Positions 9,859 through 18,844 of a DNA stretch of 64,000 bases are shown one piece after another. The translations under genes and the position numbers were made by a program. A model generated the notes under the pieces. The model was not told the origin of the DNA. It ran no database searches and saw only the letters and a list, made by a program, of their open reading frames with translations. This DNA comes from Algoriphagus ratkowskyi. GTDB taxonomy: Bacteria; Bacteroidota; Bacteroidia; Cytophagales; Cyclobacteriaceae. Positions within the stretch are counted from its first letter, which is position 1, and every line of letters begins with the position of its first letter. Where the stretch lies: the NCBI RefSeq assembly GCF_002150505.1, contig NZ_MSSV01000005.1:62001-126000 (forward strand), written 5' to 3'.

Positions 9859-10348
9859 CTTAAGACTCTTTTCTAATTATGGACGTAATTAACCTGTACG
9901 CTGCTTACCAAACTTCGTGAATTCTCGAACAAAAGCATTGTAATTAATGTGATACAAGACCTTTCCAAGTGATGAGGGAAAATTGTCAATGATTAAATTA
10001 CCCTAAAAAAATTAGTGGTTATTCGTCTTCAAAACACACGTAAAGCGACCCTAAATCGTACTTTGAATTACTTTTAAATCAAAACACTCGGTTTGCTTTC
10101 AGATTACTGCACTAAGGATTTTTTAAGTCTATAAAAGTAAATTTAGGAAAAAAGGAGTAAATCCCTTCTCATCTCCAATTGCCAAACTCATATATTCTTA
10201 CAAAAGAATGAAATAGACAATCTTAAAATTATTGATTTAACGCAGTGAAGCTCTTTGAGATTATTTCTAATACTGCGATTTAAAAAATAATATGGCTTGA
10301 ACTGTTAACCTTAGCATACCTATTATCAACAATTTAATACCACTATTT
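9859..10348. other. Gene-free gap upstream of nhaA
   Basis: About 490 bases between the candidate nhaA leader and the terminator of the Spy-like gene. AT-rich, with no coding frame longer than a few dozen codons and no RNA gene I recognise. The nhaA promoter is presumably here, but no convincing TTTG / TAnnTTTG pair was found. Confidence 0.4.
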
Positions 10349-10383
10349 AAGAAGCCTTCCGCATCAATTGCAGAAGGCTTCTT
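10349..10383 (-). terminator. Rho-independent terminator of the Spy-like gene
   Basis: Inverted repeat AAGAAGCCTTC (10349-10359) / GAAGGCTTCTT (10373-10383) with a 13-base loop, starting 5 bases past the stop codon. The U tract is short, but A/T pairs at the stem base compensate. Confidence 0.75.
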
Positions 10384-10388
10384 TAGAA

Positions 10389-10811
10389 TTAATTTTCTCT
10401 CGACTTACGCCCTTTTCGTGGATCTGTTTCGATCTGGGCATTTGGTCTGCCTTTCCTGTGATCATTTATTTTTTCAGCTTTGAGTTCAGTCCACTTAGCC
10501 CTCTGCTCCTCAGTCAACACAGATTGAATTTTATTATCTTGCTCCTTAGATTTTGCTTTTCTAGCTTCCATCTCTGCTTTGCGGGCCTCCATTTCAGCTT
10601 TTCTTTCAGCCTCATTCTTTTTAGCAAACTCTAAATTGATGTCTAACACTTGCTGCTTCTGAGTATCTGTAAGTGCTAATTGCTCTGCCATTTTTTCTGT
10701 ATTTCTAGTGGCTATTTCTTCTGCACTTGGTCTTTCTCCTCCTTTTTTCTGTGCAAAAGTGCTCGCGCTGATCATCATCATCAAGCCTGTCGCATAAATC
10801 CATTTCTTCAT
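10389..10811 (-). CDS. Small secreted Spy/LTXXQ-like or DUF4890-like protein
   Basis: 140 residues with a signal peptide (MKKWIYATGLMMMISASTFAQ). The mature part is highly charged and helical. LALTDTQKQQVLDIN and LTEEQRAKWTELKAE resemble the paired LTxxQ motifs of Spy/CpxP-type periplasmic chaperones. A KAEMEAR heptad is repeated twice in tandem (residues ~69-82), giving a short coiled-coil stretch, and the C-terminus is basic (HRKGRPN, DPRKGRKSREN). Function is unproven; envelope-stress or metal-related chaperone activity is the family expectation. It has its own terminator and stands alone. Confidence 0.65.
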   Translation of the reverse strand: MKKWIYATGLMMMISASTFAQKKGGERPSAEEIATRNTEKMAEQLALTDTQKQQVLDINLEFAKKNEAERKAEMEARKAEMEARKAKSKEQDNKIQSVLTEEQRAKWTELKAEKINDHRKGRPNAQIETDPRKGRKSREN

Positions 10812-10904
10812 GATTTCCGTTTTTTAGTTACATGAATTAGACGGAGCTGGAATGCATCGGTTTAATCCGATTTCAACAAGTTTATGTTAACAAATCTAAA
10901 ACAC

Positions 10905-12236
10905 TTACCTCTCCTCGGTCAGTTGCTTCCTTTCACTTGGTCTTACAGCCTTCGGCTTTATGAGCAATCTGAGGCTTGGGTCAAAGCTCAGGTAGTTCCA
11001 TGACCAATCGAGGAATATGAATACTTTGTTTTTCACGCCCAGAATTGCCATCAAGTGAACAAAAAGCCAGGTGAACCAAGCCAACACGCCCTGAAATTTA
11101 ATAAATGGTAAGTCAACCACTGCTAGCTTTCTTCCTACAGTAGCCATAGATCCTAAGTCTTTATATCTAAAAGCTTTTTGTACTTTCCCCTCAGCGATTT
11201 TTTGAAAATTCTGAGCCAATTTAACTGCTTGCTGAATAGCCACTTGAGCGACTTGCGGATGGCCTTTCGGATACTTTTCCTGAACCATTAAACTAATATC
11301 TCCCAAGGCATAGACTCCCGGACAACCTTTAATTTCCGAAAAATCATCGACAAAAATCCGCCCATTGGGGGCATACATATTGTCCTCAAGCCCTCCGATC
11401 CTGTTCGGTTTTATTCCTGCAGCCCACAGTAATGTCTCTGTCTGAATTGGTTCTTTATCGGCGAGAATCACCTCGTGACCATCATAGTTTTTCACTAGTG
11501 TCTTCAGCATAACCTCAACACCCAGATCTTGAAGATATCTTAACGCACTTTGCTTAGCCTTAGTAGACATAGAGCTAAGTAATTCAGGTCCAGCTTCAAT
11601 GAGTACAATCTTCATGTTTTGAAAATTCAGTTCCGGATAATCTTTCGGAAGCACTGAATTCCTAAGATCGGCCATTGCGCCCGCCAACTCCACGCCCGTA
11701 GGACCTCCACCCACAATTACGACATTCATCAATGATTTGCGATCCTCAACTTTCTCAATGTTTATTGCTCGCTCGTAATTCGAGATTATTTTATTCCGTA
11801 TGTAAAGTGCCTCAGACACCGTCTTCATAGGGGAGGAATTTTCCTCTATAGTCATATTTCCAAAATAATTGGTGTCTGCTCCCATAGCCATCACGAGGTA
11901 GGAATAATCGAGATAGCCCATATCTGTATAAATTCGCTTGATTTTCGGATCAAAATGATCTACTTCCGCCATACGGTACGTCACATTTTTTGATCCATGA
12001 AAAATTTTGCGAAGCGGAAAGGAAATAGCACTCGGCTCCAAGCCAGCGGTGGCAACTTGATAAAAGAGAGGTTGAAATTGGTGATAGTTATGTTTATCTA
12101 GTAAAATCACCTGAAACTCCTTTTTCATTAGCTTCATTGCCAATTTGAGACCTCCAAAGCCAGCTCCGACGATGACTACTTTTGGGAAATCTGATTTAGG
12201 AATATTTGGTAGGGCATGGGAATGAAATTCCGACAT
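10905..12236 (-). CDS. ndh: Type II NADH dehydrogenase (NDH-2)
   Basis: Single-subunit, non-proton-pumping NADH:quinone oxidoreductase. Two Rossmann folds are visible: an FAD site at the N-terminus (VVIVGAGFGGLKLAMKL) and an NADH site (VVIVGGGPTGVELAGAMADL, ~residue 175), plus LLWAAGIKPN and the FAD-contact motif GVYALGDIS. The C-terminus has a hydrophobic stretch (LAWFTWLFVHLMAILG) expected to anchor it to the inner face of the membrane. 443 residues is typical. Transcribed alone, divergently from yebC. Confidence 0.93.
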   Translation of the reverse strand: MSEFHSHALPNIPKSDFPKVVIVGAGFGGLKLAMKLMKKEFQVILLDKHNYHQFQPLFYQVATAGLEPSAISFPLRKIFHGSKNVTYRMAEVDHFDPKIKRIYTDMGYLDYSYLVMAMGADTNYFGNMTIEENSSPMKTVSEALYIRNKIISNYERAINIEKVEDRKSLMNVVIVGGGPTGVELAGAMADLRNSVLPKDYPELNFQNMKIVLIEAGPELLSSMSTKAKQSALRYLQDLGVEVMLKTLVKNYDGHEVILADKEPIQTETLLWAAGIKPNRIGGLEDNMYAPNGRIFVDDFSEIKGCPGVYALGDISLMVQEKYPKGHPQVAQVAIQQAVKLAQNFQKIAEGKVQKAFRYKDLGSMATVGRKLAVVDLPFIKFQGVLAWFTWLFVHLMAILGVKNKVFIFLDWSWNYLSFDPSLRLLIKPKAVRPSERKQLTEER

Positions 12237-12370
12237 TGTAAAAGTGTTTTAGTGCTTTAGATTTAAGAGCTATTGTAAGCAGATTTCTTAGATAAACTTT
12301 GACGGTAATTCTCCATTTCCGAGCCTAAACAAAAAGAATTGCTAATTTTACCAGCCTAATATTTATAACC

Positions 12371-13078
12371 ATGGGAAGAGCTTTTGAATTCAGAAAAGAG
12401 AGAAAATTCAAGCGTTGGGACAAAATGTCCAAAGTTTTTACGCGTCTAGGAAAAGAAATCGTGATGGCGGTAAAATCCGCAGGCCCTGACCCCGCGTCGA
12501 ATCCCAGGCTGCGTACAATAATCCAGAATGCCAAAGGTGCACAAATGCCTAAGGATAGGATAGAAGCCGCGATAAAACGTGCATCTAATAAGGATGAGAA
12601 AGATTACGAGGAAGTAGTATATGAAGGATATGGCCCTTACGGAATTGCGGTAGTAATAGAAACCTCTACTGATAACATCAATAGAACCGTAGCTAACGTG
12701 CGAAGCTACTTCTCCAAAGCGGGAGGCTCATTAGGCACCTCCGGGTCGGTAGTTTTTATGTTTGACAGAAAAGCTGTTTTCCGCTTTGCTAAAGCTGACT
12801 TTGACTTAGAAGAATTAGAGTTCGAATTAATTGATTTCGGTTTAGTAGATATTGATGAAAATGAAGGTGAAATCTTCGTTTATACCGAATTTGAAGACTT
12901 CGGAACCATGCAAAAAGTACTTGAAGAGAAAAATATTGACGTGATCAGCGCAGACTTTCAGCGCTTTCCAACTACACTTACTGAGCTAGATGAAGAGCAG
13001 GAAGAGATTATCCATAAGATGATCGAAAAGATGGAAGAAGATGAAGACGTAAACCAAATTTTCACAAACATGGCCTAG
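12371..13078 (+). CDS. yebC: YebC/PmpR family protein
   Basis: Member of the YebC/PmpR/TACO1 family, described as transcriptional regulators and, in several systems, as translation factors that relieve ribosome stalling. Starts MGRAFEFRKERKFKRWDKMSK, close to the family consensus, with the segment KSAGPDPASNPRLR and the core DRIEAAIKRA; the C-terminus is acidic (EKMEEDEDVNQIFTNMA). 235 residues is normal. Its stop codon lies within the left arm of the terminator stem, a compact arrangement. Confidence 0.93.
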   Translation: MGRAFEFRKERKFKRWDKMSKVFTRLGKEIVMAVKSAGPDPASNPRLRTIIQNAKGAQMPKDRIEAAIKRASNKDEKDYEEVVYEGYGPYGIAVVIETSTDNINRTVANVRSYFSKAGGSLGTSGSVVFMFDRKAVFRFAKADFDLEELEFELIDFGLVDIDENEGEIFVYTEFEDFGTMQKVLEEKNIDVISADFQRFPTTLTELDEEQEEIIHKMIEKMEEDEDVNQIFTNMA

Positions 13079-13098
13079 GCATCCGCCTAGGCTTTTTT
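13073..13098 (+). terminator. Rho-independent terminator overlapping the yebC stop
   Basis: GCCTAGGC (13073-13080), 4-base loop, GCCTAGGC (13085-13092), then six T. The TAG stop of yebC (13076-13078) is part of the stem. The next gene starts 6 bases after the T run. Confidence 0.85.
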
Positions 13099-13103
13099 AT
13101 TCT

Positions 13104-13670
13104 ATGAATTTTCCAAAAAGACAAAATTTTCAGGCTATAGAAAAGCCATTAGTAATAGTAGGTAGTAAAAACCCTATAAAAATCGCCTGCACTGATACCG
13201 CTTTTTCGGAAGCATTTTCACAAGGATTCATAGTAGATGGTATCAATTCAGCTTCACAAGTATCTGAACAACCAATAGGCGATGAAGAAACCTACCTGGG
13301 AGCAAAAAATAGAGTTTTTAACTCTAGGAATGCATTTCCAGAAGCTGATTATTGGGTGGGAATTGAGGGGGGAATTGAAGAAGATGCACACGGTATGTAT
13401 GCCTTCGCTTGGATCTATATTGAAAACAAGTTTGGGCTATCCGGCAAATCAAAAACAGGAACATTCTACCTTCCAGACGCTATCAAAAAACTAATTCACT
13501 CAGGAATGGAGCTTGGCGCAGCAGACGATCAATTGTTTGCACAAGAAAATTCTAAGCAACAAGGGGGTTCTGTGGGAATTCTGACTCATGGAGCTGTATC
13601 TAGACAAAACTATTATAATCAGGCAATTATATTGGCTTTGATTCCTTTTCTAAATAAAGAGTTGTATTAA
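13104..13670 (+). CDS. yjjX: Inosine/xanthosine triphosphatase, DUF84 (YjjX family)
   Basis: House-cleaning NTPase expected to hydrolyse non-canonical purine nucleotides (ITP, XTP). 188 residues; family features visible are VIVGSKNPIKIACTDTAF near the N-terminus, SEQPIGDEETYLGAKNR, DYWVGIEGGIE and GSVGILTHGAVSRQNYY. The start lies 25 bases after yebC with a terminator between, so any co-transcription depends on readthrough. Confidence 0.88.
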   Translation: MNFPKRQNFQAIEKPLVIVGSKNPIKIACTDTAFSEAFSQGFIVDGINSASQVSEQPIGDEETYLGAKNRVFNSRNAFPEADYWVGIEGGIEEDAHGMYAFAWIYIENKFGLSGKSKTGTFYLPDAIKKLIHSGMELGAADDQLFAQENSKQQGGSVGILTHGAVSRQNYYNQAIILALIPFLNKELY

Positions 13671-13850
13671 GCGCAATTATTTTTAACATTTTTTCACCTA
13701 AGTATCTTTTAATCGAAAATATTTTGATTATTATTGAATAATTGAAATTTAAAACTTTGATTTATCCAATAGGCTGAGAATATTACAATATCCTTTTGGA
13801 AATCAATGGAAGTAGAAGTTGCTTAAATCACCCCTATCATTAAGTAGCTA

Positions 13851-13880
13851 TAGGCCTCTCAATTGAGAGGCCTATTTTTT
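13851..13880 (+). terminator. Stem-loop between convergent genes
   Basis: TAGGCCTCTC (13851-13860) pairs with GAGAGGCCTA (13865-13874), with a 4-base loop and T run at 13875-13880. The T run makes it a terminator for rightward transcription, 180 bases past yjjX; leftward it lacks a U tract. It overlaps the stop codon of the opposing gene. Confidence 0.65.
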
Positions 13881-14858
13881 TAAGTTCTGCAGAAAATTGT
13901 TTAGTGCAACTTTCCAATCAGGGTCAGCATCCCATTCAGGACCGATATATAATTCATCTCGCACTAGAAGTTTGATATAATATTTTACTACAATTTGTGA
14001 AGACGATGGATCAAGCTTTGGCTCAAGCCCCATACTTTTCATTAAATCTGCCTCTCTTCCTTCAACTTTCACCAAAAGAAATTGCACTCTATCTCGAATC
14101 AGTACCTGCTCAGATTTTGCTTCTGTTAGCCACGCTATCTCATGTGGATATTCCTGCTTTAACACTTGCTCTATTCCAGCTTTCTGTGCTGCCTGCTCCG
14201 AAAGAATTGCTTCGGGAGATTTACCATACATATCATACCTAAAATAGCTTAATAACCCAGTCTCACCGGATGAACCTTCTATAGTAATCCCCAATTTGAA
14301 TACATTTAAATTTAGAGGGTTAGTCGTCAAAAATTTCTGACTAGAGGAAGTCTCTGAGGAGCTGATTTTAAGAAACTCCGGTACATCCAAGACCAGAAGG
14401 TTCTGCGTTGGTTGATTCTCTCCTATCTGGCCAAACTGACTGGTAACTGCTCCAATATTTTCTCCTGTCACACCGAATAATGCTGTAGAAGGAATAATTT
14501 GATCATTTCCGGAAAAAGGACCAACATGAATGCTCATTTGATTTTTTTGTCGTGTGACTAGAATTATATTTTTTACAATCCGCTGCTGGAACGATTTAGC
14601 GTAATCTGCCTGAACTGCCTCTGATAGTGCAACTTTCTCCAGTTCAAAATAGGCAACAGGATCAGCTCCCGCTTTGACAAGAGCATTATGTACGCTATCT
14701 GCCACTTCTATCCATGTCATTACTGGTCTGGCGCTAGGATCTATAGAGACAAATACTACTGATTTTCCATTAAAAAATGTATGAGGCAATGTCCCTTGTG
14801 CCAACGCAACGGATATATTACTTAAAAGAATAATAGAAAGAAGGCTATAATATTTCAT
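13872..14858 (-). CDS. Secreted protein of unknown function
   Basis: I do not recognise this family. The frame opens at 14900, but ATG 14858 gives a clean signal peptide (MKYYSLLSIILLSNISVALAQ), so I prefer it (328 residues). The mature protein is of mixed alpha/beta character with no Cys. Visible segments include FFNGKSVVFVSIDPSARPVM, a Ser-rich stretch (SSSETSSSQK), and a C-terminal part with IVVKYYIKLLVRDELYIG and GPEWDADPDWKVALNNFLQ. No catalytic motif is evident. It is divergent from the M28 peptidase with 69 bases between starts. Confidence 0.75.
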   Translation of the reverse strand: MKYYSLLSIILLSNISVALAQGTLPHTFFNGKSVVFVSIDPSARPVMTWIEVADSVHNALVKAGADPVAYFELEKVALSEAVQADYAKSFQQRIVKNIILVTRQKNQMSIHVGPFSGNDQIIPSTALFGVTGENIGAVTSQFGQIGENQPTQNLLVLDVPEFLKISSSETSSSQKFLTTNPLNLNVFKLGITIEGSSGETGLLSYFRYDMYGKSPEAILSEQAAQKAGIEQVLKQEYPHEIAWLTEAKSEQVLIRDRVQFLLVKVEGREADLMKSMGLEPKLDPSSSQIVVKYYIKLLVRDELYIGPEWDADPDWKVALNNFLQNLKK

Positions 14859-14927
14859 GAATTCAGAGGTGTGATCCACCAAGCTTATTAATTTTACCAA
14901 TATACATAACGCAAAATACTACCCTTG

Positions 14928-15857
14928 ATGCAGCTCTCAATCAAATACACGCTAAGTTGTCTATTCTTTCTAGTACTTCTAGAAACTAATGGGCAAAGTA
15001 TAAATAGCAAGACTCTACTTGAAAATATAGAATACTTGTCAGGTGATGAATTAAAAGGAAGAAAAACAGGCACTGAAGGTAACGCAGTGGCTCGATCTTT
15101 TATTCTTAACGAGTTCAAAAGTATTGCTTTAGATACTCAGTATCCTGATTTTCAGCAAAAATTTACATTTGAAAATAGAAGGGAAAATAAAACCTATGAG
15201 AATGCAGTAAATATCGTGGGCTTTGTGGCCGGAAGTGAATCTTCGAAATTAATTGTGATTACTGCACATTATGATCACGTAGGCGTAGGCAGGCCAAATA
15301 CGGAAGGCGATACCATTTATAATGGTGCGGATGACAATGCTTCTGGCACAGCTGCTGTGATAGAACTGGCGAAGTATTTCAAGAAGAATAGACCGCAGCA
15401 CTCTATGATATTCGCTGCTTTGGATGGAGAAGAAATGGGTTTGCAAGGTGCAAAAGCCTTAGTGAAAGATTTCCCATTTCCACTGGAGCAAATTGTATTG
15501 AATATTAACATGGATATGATTTCCAGAAATAAAAATGGTGAGCTTTATGCTTCTGGCACCTACTACAATCCTTCCTTAAAAACAATCTTAGAGAAAGCCA
15601 CTGCTGGATCCACCCCGAAATTGCTATTTGGCCATGATGAGCCAAACACAGGAGGTGATAACTGGACACAATCCTCAGATCATGGCCCTTTTTTTACGGC
15701 AAATGTCCCACATATTTATTTTGGAGTAGAAGATCACCCCGATTATCATAAGCCTAGCGATTCATTTCAAAATATAGATCAGGAATTTTATGTCAATGCA
15801 GTAAATCTTATCCTGAAAAGTATCTTAGCACTGGATGCTGAATTACCTAAAGAGTAG
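14928..15857 (+). CDS. Secreted M28-family zinc aminopeptidase
   Basis: Exported metallopeptidase, 309 residues, with a signal peptide (MQLSIKYTLSCLFFLVLLETNGQ). ATG 14928 is preferred over the TTG at 14925. The two-zinc M28 ligand set is all present: His in TAHYDHVG, Asp in NGADDNASGTA, the Glu pair in LDGEEMGLQGAKA, Asp in NINMDMIS, and the distal His in DHPDYHKPSD. Presumably trims peptides in the periplasm or outside the cell; substrate not predictable. Followed at 66 bases by a ClC channel. Confidence 0.9.
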   Translation: MQLSIKYTLSCLFFLVLLETNGQSINSKTLLENIEYLSGDELKGRKTGTEGNAVARSFILNEFKSIALDTQYPDFQQKFTFENRRENKTYENAVNIVGFVAGSESSKLIVITAHYDHVGVGRPNTEGDTIYNGADDNASGTAAVIELAKYFKKNRPQHSMIFAALDGEEMGLQGAKALVKDFPFPLEQIVLNINMDMISRNKNGELYASGTYYNPSLKTILEKATAGSTPKLLFGHDEPNTGGDNWTQSSDHGPFFTANVPHIYFGVEDHPDYHKPSDSFQNIDQEFYVNAVNLILKSILALDAELPKE

Positions 15858-15922
15858 GTTATTCCTTTTCATTTCATACATCTTGCTTACCTTAGAATTT
15901 AAAGCACGCTACTTGCGAAATT

Positions 15923-17701
15923 TTGGCTAAAACAGACTTCATAACCAAACTCTTAATTTGGAGGCTCAGACACATGAGCAATCAAACCTTTATCCTTATT
16001 CTCAGTGGGATAATCGGGGTGCTTTCTGGTCTTGCGGCAGTGATTTTAAAGCATAGCGTACATGCTATTCAGCATTTTCTTACGGAAGGTTTTTACAAAG
16101 AATACGCCAATTTCCTTTACATACTTTATCCACTAATAGGTATTTCAGCGGCTTACCTTCTAGGAAAATTTATTTTTAGAGATGTAGGGGGACATGGTAT
16201 ACCAGACATCTTATTTACCATATCCAAAAAGCAAAGTATTATCAAAAAAGTAAAGACCTACAGCCGGATATTTACTTCAGCAATCACCGTGGGCTTTGGC
16301 GGATCTGTAGGTTTAGAAGCACCTATGCTGGTAACTGGATCTGCCATTGGTTCTAATGTAGGTTCCTTGGTTCATCTAAATGCCAAAAAGAGAACCCTAT
16401 TGCTAGGCTGTGGTGCTGCAGCTGCTATATCGGCCATTTTCGGTGCTCCTATTGGCGCGGTGATATTTGTGATTGAGGTAATATTGATGGAAATCAGTAC
16501 AGCAAGCTTTATTCCCTTGCTGATAGCCTCCGTGACTGGCTCATTGACTTCTATGATTCTTATTGGTAAAGATTCTGTTTTCAATTTCAAATTGACAGAG
16601 AATTTCGAAGCCTCACACATGCCTTATTACCTACTTCTAGGTATAGCTTGCGGTTTGGTCTCTCTATATTTTAGCAGGGCAGTGAAAAGCACTGAGTCAC
16701 TAATGGAAAGTCTAGATAGCCAAGCATTGAGAATTCTGTACGGCGGAGCTATCCTGGGAATCATGGTATTCTTTCTTCCACCAATTTACGGGGAAGGATA
16801 TGAAACACTGAATACACTAATAGAAGGAAATTCCAATCAATTACTCGAGCGGAGTCCGTTCTTCTCGATCATTGAGCATCCTTCAGTAATAATTGTCTTC
16901 CTTACATTTGTTATCTTAATTAAGCCAATCGCATCGGCGGTTACACTCAGTGCTGGTGGTAGCGGAGGAATTTTTGCCCCCTCACTTTATGTAGGAGGGA
17001 TATTAGGATTTCTCTTCGCTTATTCGAGCAATCTTTTTGGATTCACAATTCCACTTCCACTGGCTCATTTCACTTTGGTGGCAATGTGTGGTGTCATGGC
17101 AGGAGTTCAACATGCACCTCTTTCAGCTATATTCTTGATAGCAGAACTTACTGGAGGCTATGAGCTTTTTGTTCCGTTGATGTTCGTTTCTGCAATTTCA
17201 TACGTAACAAAAACGGCCTATGAAAAAGACAGTCTTTATACCACACAGCTGAAAGAAAAAGGGAGACATCTACCAGACTCAAAAGATCAGGAATTGCTAG
17301 AACTCATAACTATTACTCATGTGATTGAGCGCGACTTGTTGCCAATTCACCCTGATGCAAAATTGAAAGATTTGATTAGCCTGGTCAAGATATCTAAGCG
17401 AAATATATTCCCGGTGGTAGATGAGCATAAGGCTTTGCGAGGCATTGTAACTTTGGACGATATCCGTGATATCATGTTTGATAAGGAAAAACAAGAAGTG
17501 ACCCTCATAAAGGAACTGATGCACAGTCCTCCTGAAATCCTATTGGCCACTGAGAATATGCAAAAAGCCATGGAAAAGTTTGAGCTTTCTGGAGCTTGGA
17601 ACCTCCCTGTAATCGAAGAAGGGAAATATTTAGGCTTTGTCTCCAAGTCTAGAATCTTCAATGCGTATCGAAAACGCCTAATCAAACAAAAGCAAGATTA
17701 A
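15923..17701 (+). CDS. ClC-type chloride channel/antiporter with C-terminal CBS pair
   Basis: 592-residue anion transporter. The ClC core (residues ~20-430) shows GFGGSVGLEAPMLVTGSAIG, where GLEAP is this protein's form of the GxEGP gating-Glu motif, the segment SAGGSGGIFAPSLYVGG, and helix-end GVMAGVQHAPLSAIFLIAELTGGY. A pair of CBS domains (~455-580) follows, usually a nucleotide-sensing gate. Start: TTG at 15923 puts KTDFITKLLIWRLRHMSNQ at the N-terminus; the ATG at 15974 would remove that cytosolic helix, so TTG is favoured but not certain. A second, shorter ClC without CBS domains lies at 56978. Confidence 0.9.
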   Translation: MAKTDFITKLLIWRLRHMSNQTFILILSGIIGVLSGLAAVILKHSVHAIQHFLTEGFYKEYANFLYILYPLIGISAAYLLGKFIFRDVGGHGIPDILFTISKKQSIIKKVKTYSRIFTSAITVGFGGSVGLEAPMLVTGSAIGSNVGSLVHLNAKKRTLLLGCGAAAAISAIFGAPIGAVIFVIEVILMEISTASFIPLLIASVTGSLTSMILIGKDSVFNFKLTENFEASHMPYYLLLGIACGLVSLYFSRAVKSTESLMESLDSQALRILYGGAILGIMVFFLPPIYGEGYETLNTLIEGNSNQLLERSPFFSIIEHPSVIIVFLTFVILIKPIASAVTLSAGGSGGIFAPSLYVGGILGFLFAYSSNLFGFTIPLPLAHFTLVAMCGVMAGVQHAPLSAIFLIAELTGGYELFVPLMFVSAISYVTKTAYEKDSLYTTQLKEKGRHLPDSKDQELLELITITHVIERDLLPIHPDAKLKDLISLVKISKRNIFPVVDEHKALRGIVTLDDIRDIMFDKEKQEVTLIKELMHSPPEILLATENMQKAMEKFELSGAWNLPVIEEGKYLGFVSKSRIFNAYRKRLIKQKQD

Positions 17702-18133
17702 TCGAATTAAGAATAATATTTGGAAGAGGCATTTATCCACTTTTTTGTTATGACGATTTTACTCCTTTTTTTAAGTTAGCCTCTTTTATCCACAAAATTC
17801 CCTTTAGAAATTAGCGGATATATTACTAATTATCAGTGCATTAGAGCAGTTAAATTTGTGAGTGTGGATAAATAATCCAAAATGTGGATAAAAATAACTT
17901 GCTTATTTTAAAACTCAAATCAAGCCTCTAAACAAGGTCTTTAACATTCTGTTACTTACTGAGAAATTAAAATCCAACTTATTTCAAATGTCATATTTCT
18001 CCTAATTCAAATAGAAAATTTTGTGTCACTCATAGTATTCTGTGATATGTCATAAAAATCGCTCTCTTAAAAAAGGTGCTTTTATCTAGCTTCGTATTTT
18101 AACATCAAATAATCACATTTCCGGAAAGAATAT
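17702..18133. other. Gene-free gap with a DnaA-box cluster; candidate replication origin
   Basis: 432 bases, very AT-rich, no coding frame. It contains TTATCCACT (17733-17741), TTATCCACA (17786-17794), and the reverse form TGTGGATAA twice (17863-17871, 17883-17891). Three perfect DnaA consensus boxes within 106 bases plus one near match, facing each other as two forward and two reverse, are followed by ~200 bases of AT-rich DNA that could unwind. Isolated copies of the 9-mer also occur inside genes elsewhere in the window, but no other cluster was seen. No dnaA or dnaN is nearby, so oriC, a DnaA-titration site or a DnaA-regulated promoter all remain possible. Confidence 0.45.
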
Positions 18134-18835
18134 TCATGGGTTTACCCCCATTCCAATCGGGGGGAGATTATTCATTTGTCTAAGAATCCAGCCTTGTCGG
18201 CCAATAATGTAACCTGATGGTTTGGCTGGAGACCATCTTCTTGGATTAGGGAGGACAGCAGCAATCAGCGCAGCTTGATTTCGTGTGAGTTTGGACGCAG
18301 GTTTATTGAAATACACTTGAGAGGCAGCTTCAATTCCATAGATACCATCACCCATTTCTATCACGTTCAGATAAACTTCCATAATCCTGTGCTTTGGCCA
18401 GATCAGTTCTACCAAAACAGTGAAGTACGCCTCAAGACCTTTCCTTAAATAAGTTCTTGATTGCCATAAAAATACATTCTTCACGGTCTGCTGAGTGATA
18501 GTACTTGCACCTTTTATCCGCTTTCCCTTTTTATTATTTTCCCAAGCTTTTTCCATTGCCTCAATATCGAAGCCTTTGTGATCCATAAATTTTTGATCCT
18601 CTGCCGCATATACTGCCTGAGGTGCATTCTTCGAAATCTCACTTAATGAAACCCAGTCCTTATTTAATCGAACTTCTTTCTCGGAATCAAATGCCTGTTC
18701 AAAAACACGTATTACCATCAAGGGAGTAATAGGTACAGGCACGAAGCGATAGACCACAGTTAACCCAACTGAAATAATCAAAAACCACATTGCAGTTTTC
18801 CAGATCAACCTCCATAACCTCTTAATAAGCTTCAT
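18134..18835 (-). CDS. mtgA: Monofunctional peptidoglycan transglycosylase
   Basis: Polymerises lipid II into glycan strands at the outer face of the inner membrane. 233 residues: one N-terminal membrane anchor (MWFLIISVGLTVVYRF), then a GT51 domain with the catalytic-Glu motif AAEDQKFMDHKGFD, GASTITQQTVKNVFL and the RKGLEAYFTVLVELIWPKHRIMEVYLN region containing the second Glu. No transpeptidase domain follows, which separates it from class A PBPs. It starts 9 bases after the stop of the upstream methyltransferase gene, so the two are probably co-transcribed. Confidence 0.93.
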   Translation of the reverse strand: MKLIKRLWRLIWKTAMWFLIISVGLTVVYRFVPVPITPLMVIRVFEQAFDSEKEVRLNKDWVSLSEISKNAPQAVYAAEDQKFMDHKGFDIEAMEKAWENNKKGKRIKGASTITQQTVKNVFLWQSRTYLRKGLEAYFTVLVELIWPKHRIMEVYLNVIEMGDGIYGIEAASQVYFNKPASKLTRNQAALIAAVLPNPRRWSPAKPSGYIIGRQGWILRQMNNLPPIGMGVNP

Positions 18836-18844
18836 AATTATAAA

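Noticed and set aside
13851..13880. Terminator for the secreted unknown protein on the minus strand
   Set aside because: The stem is good, but the T run is on the plus-strand side only, so it can be supported only for rightward transcription.
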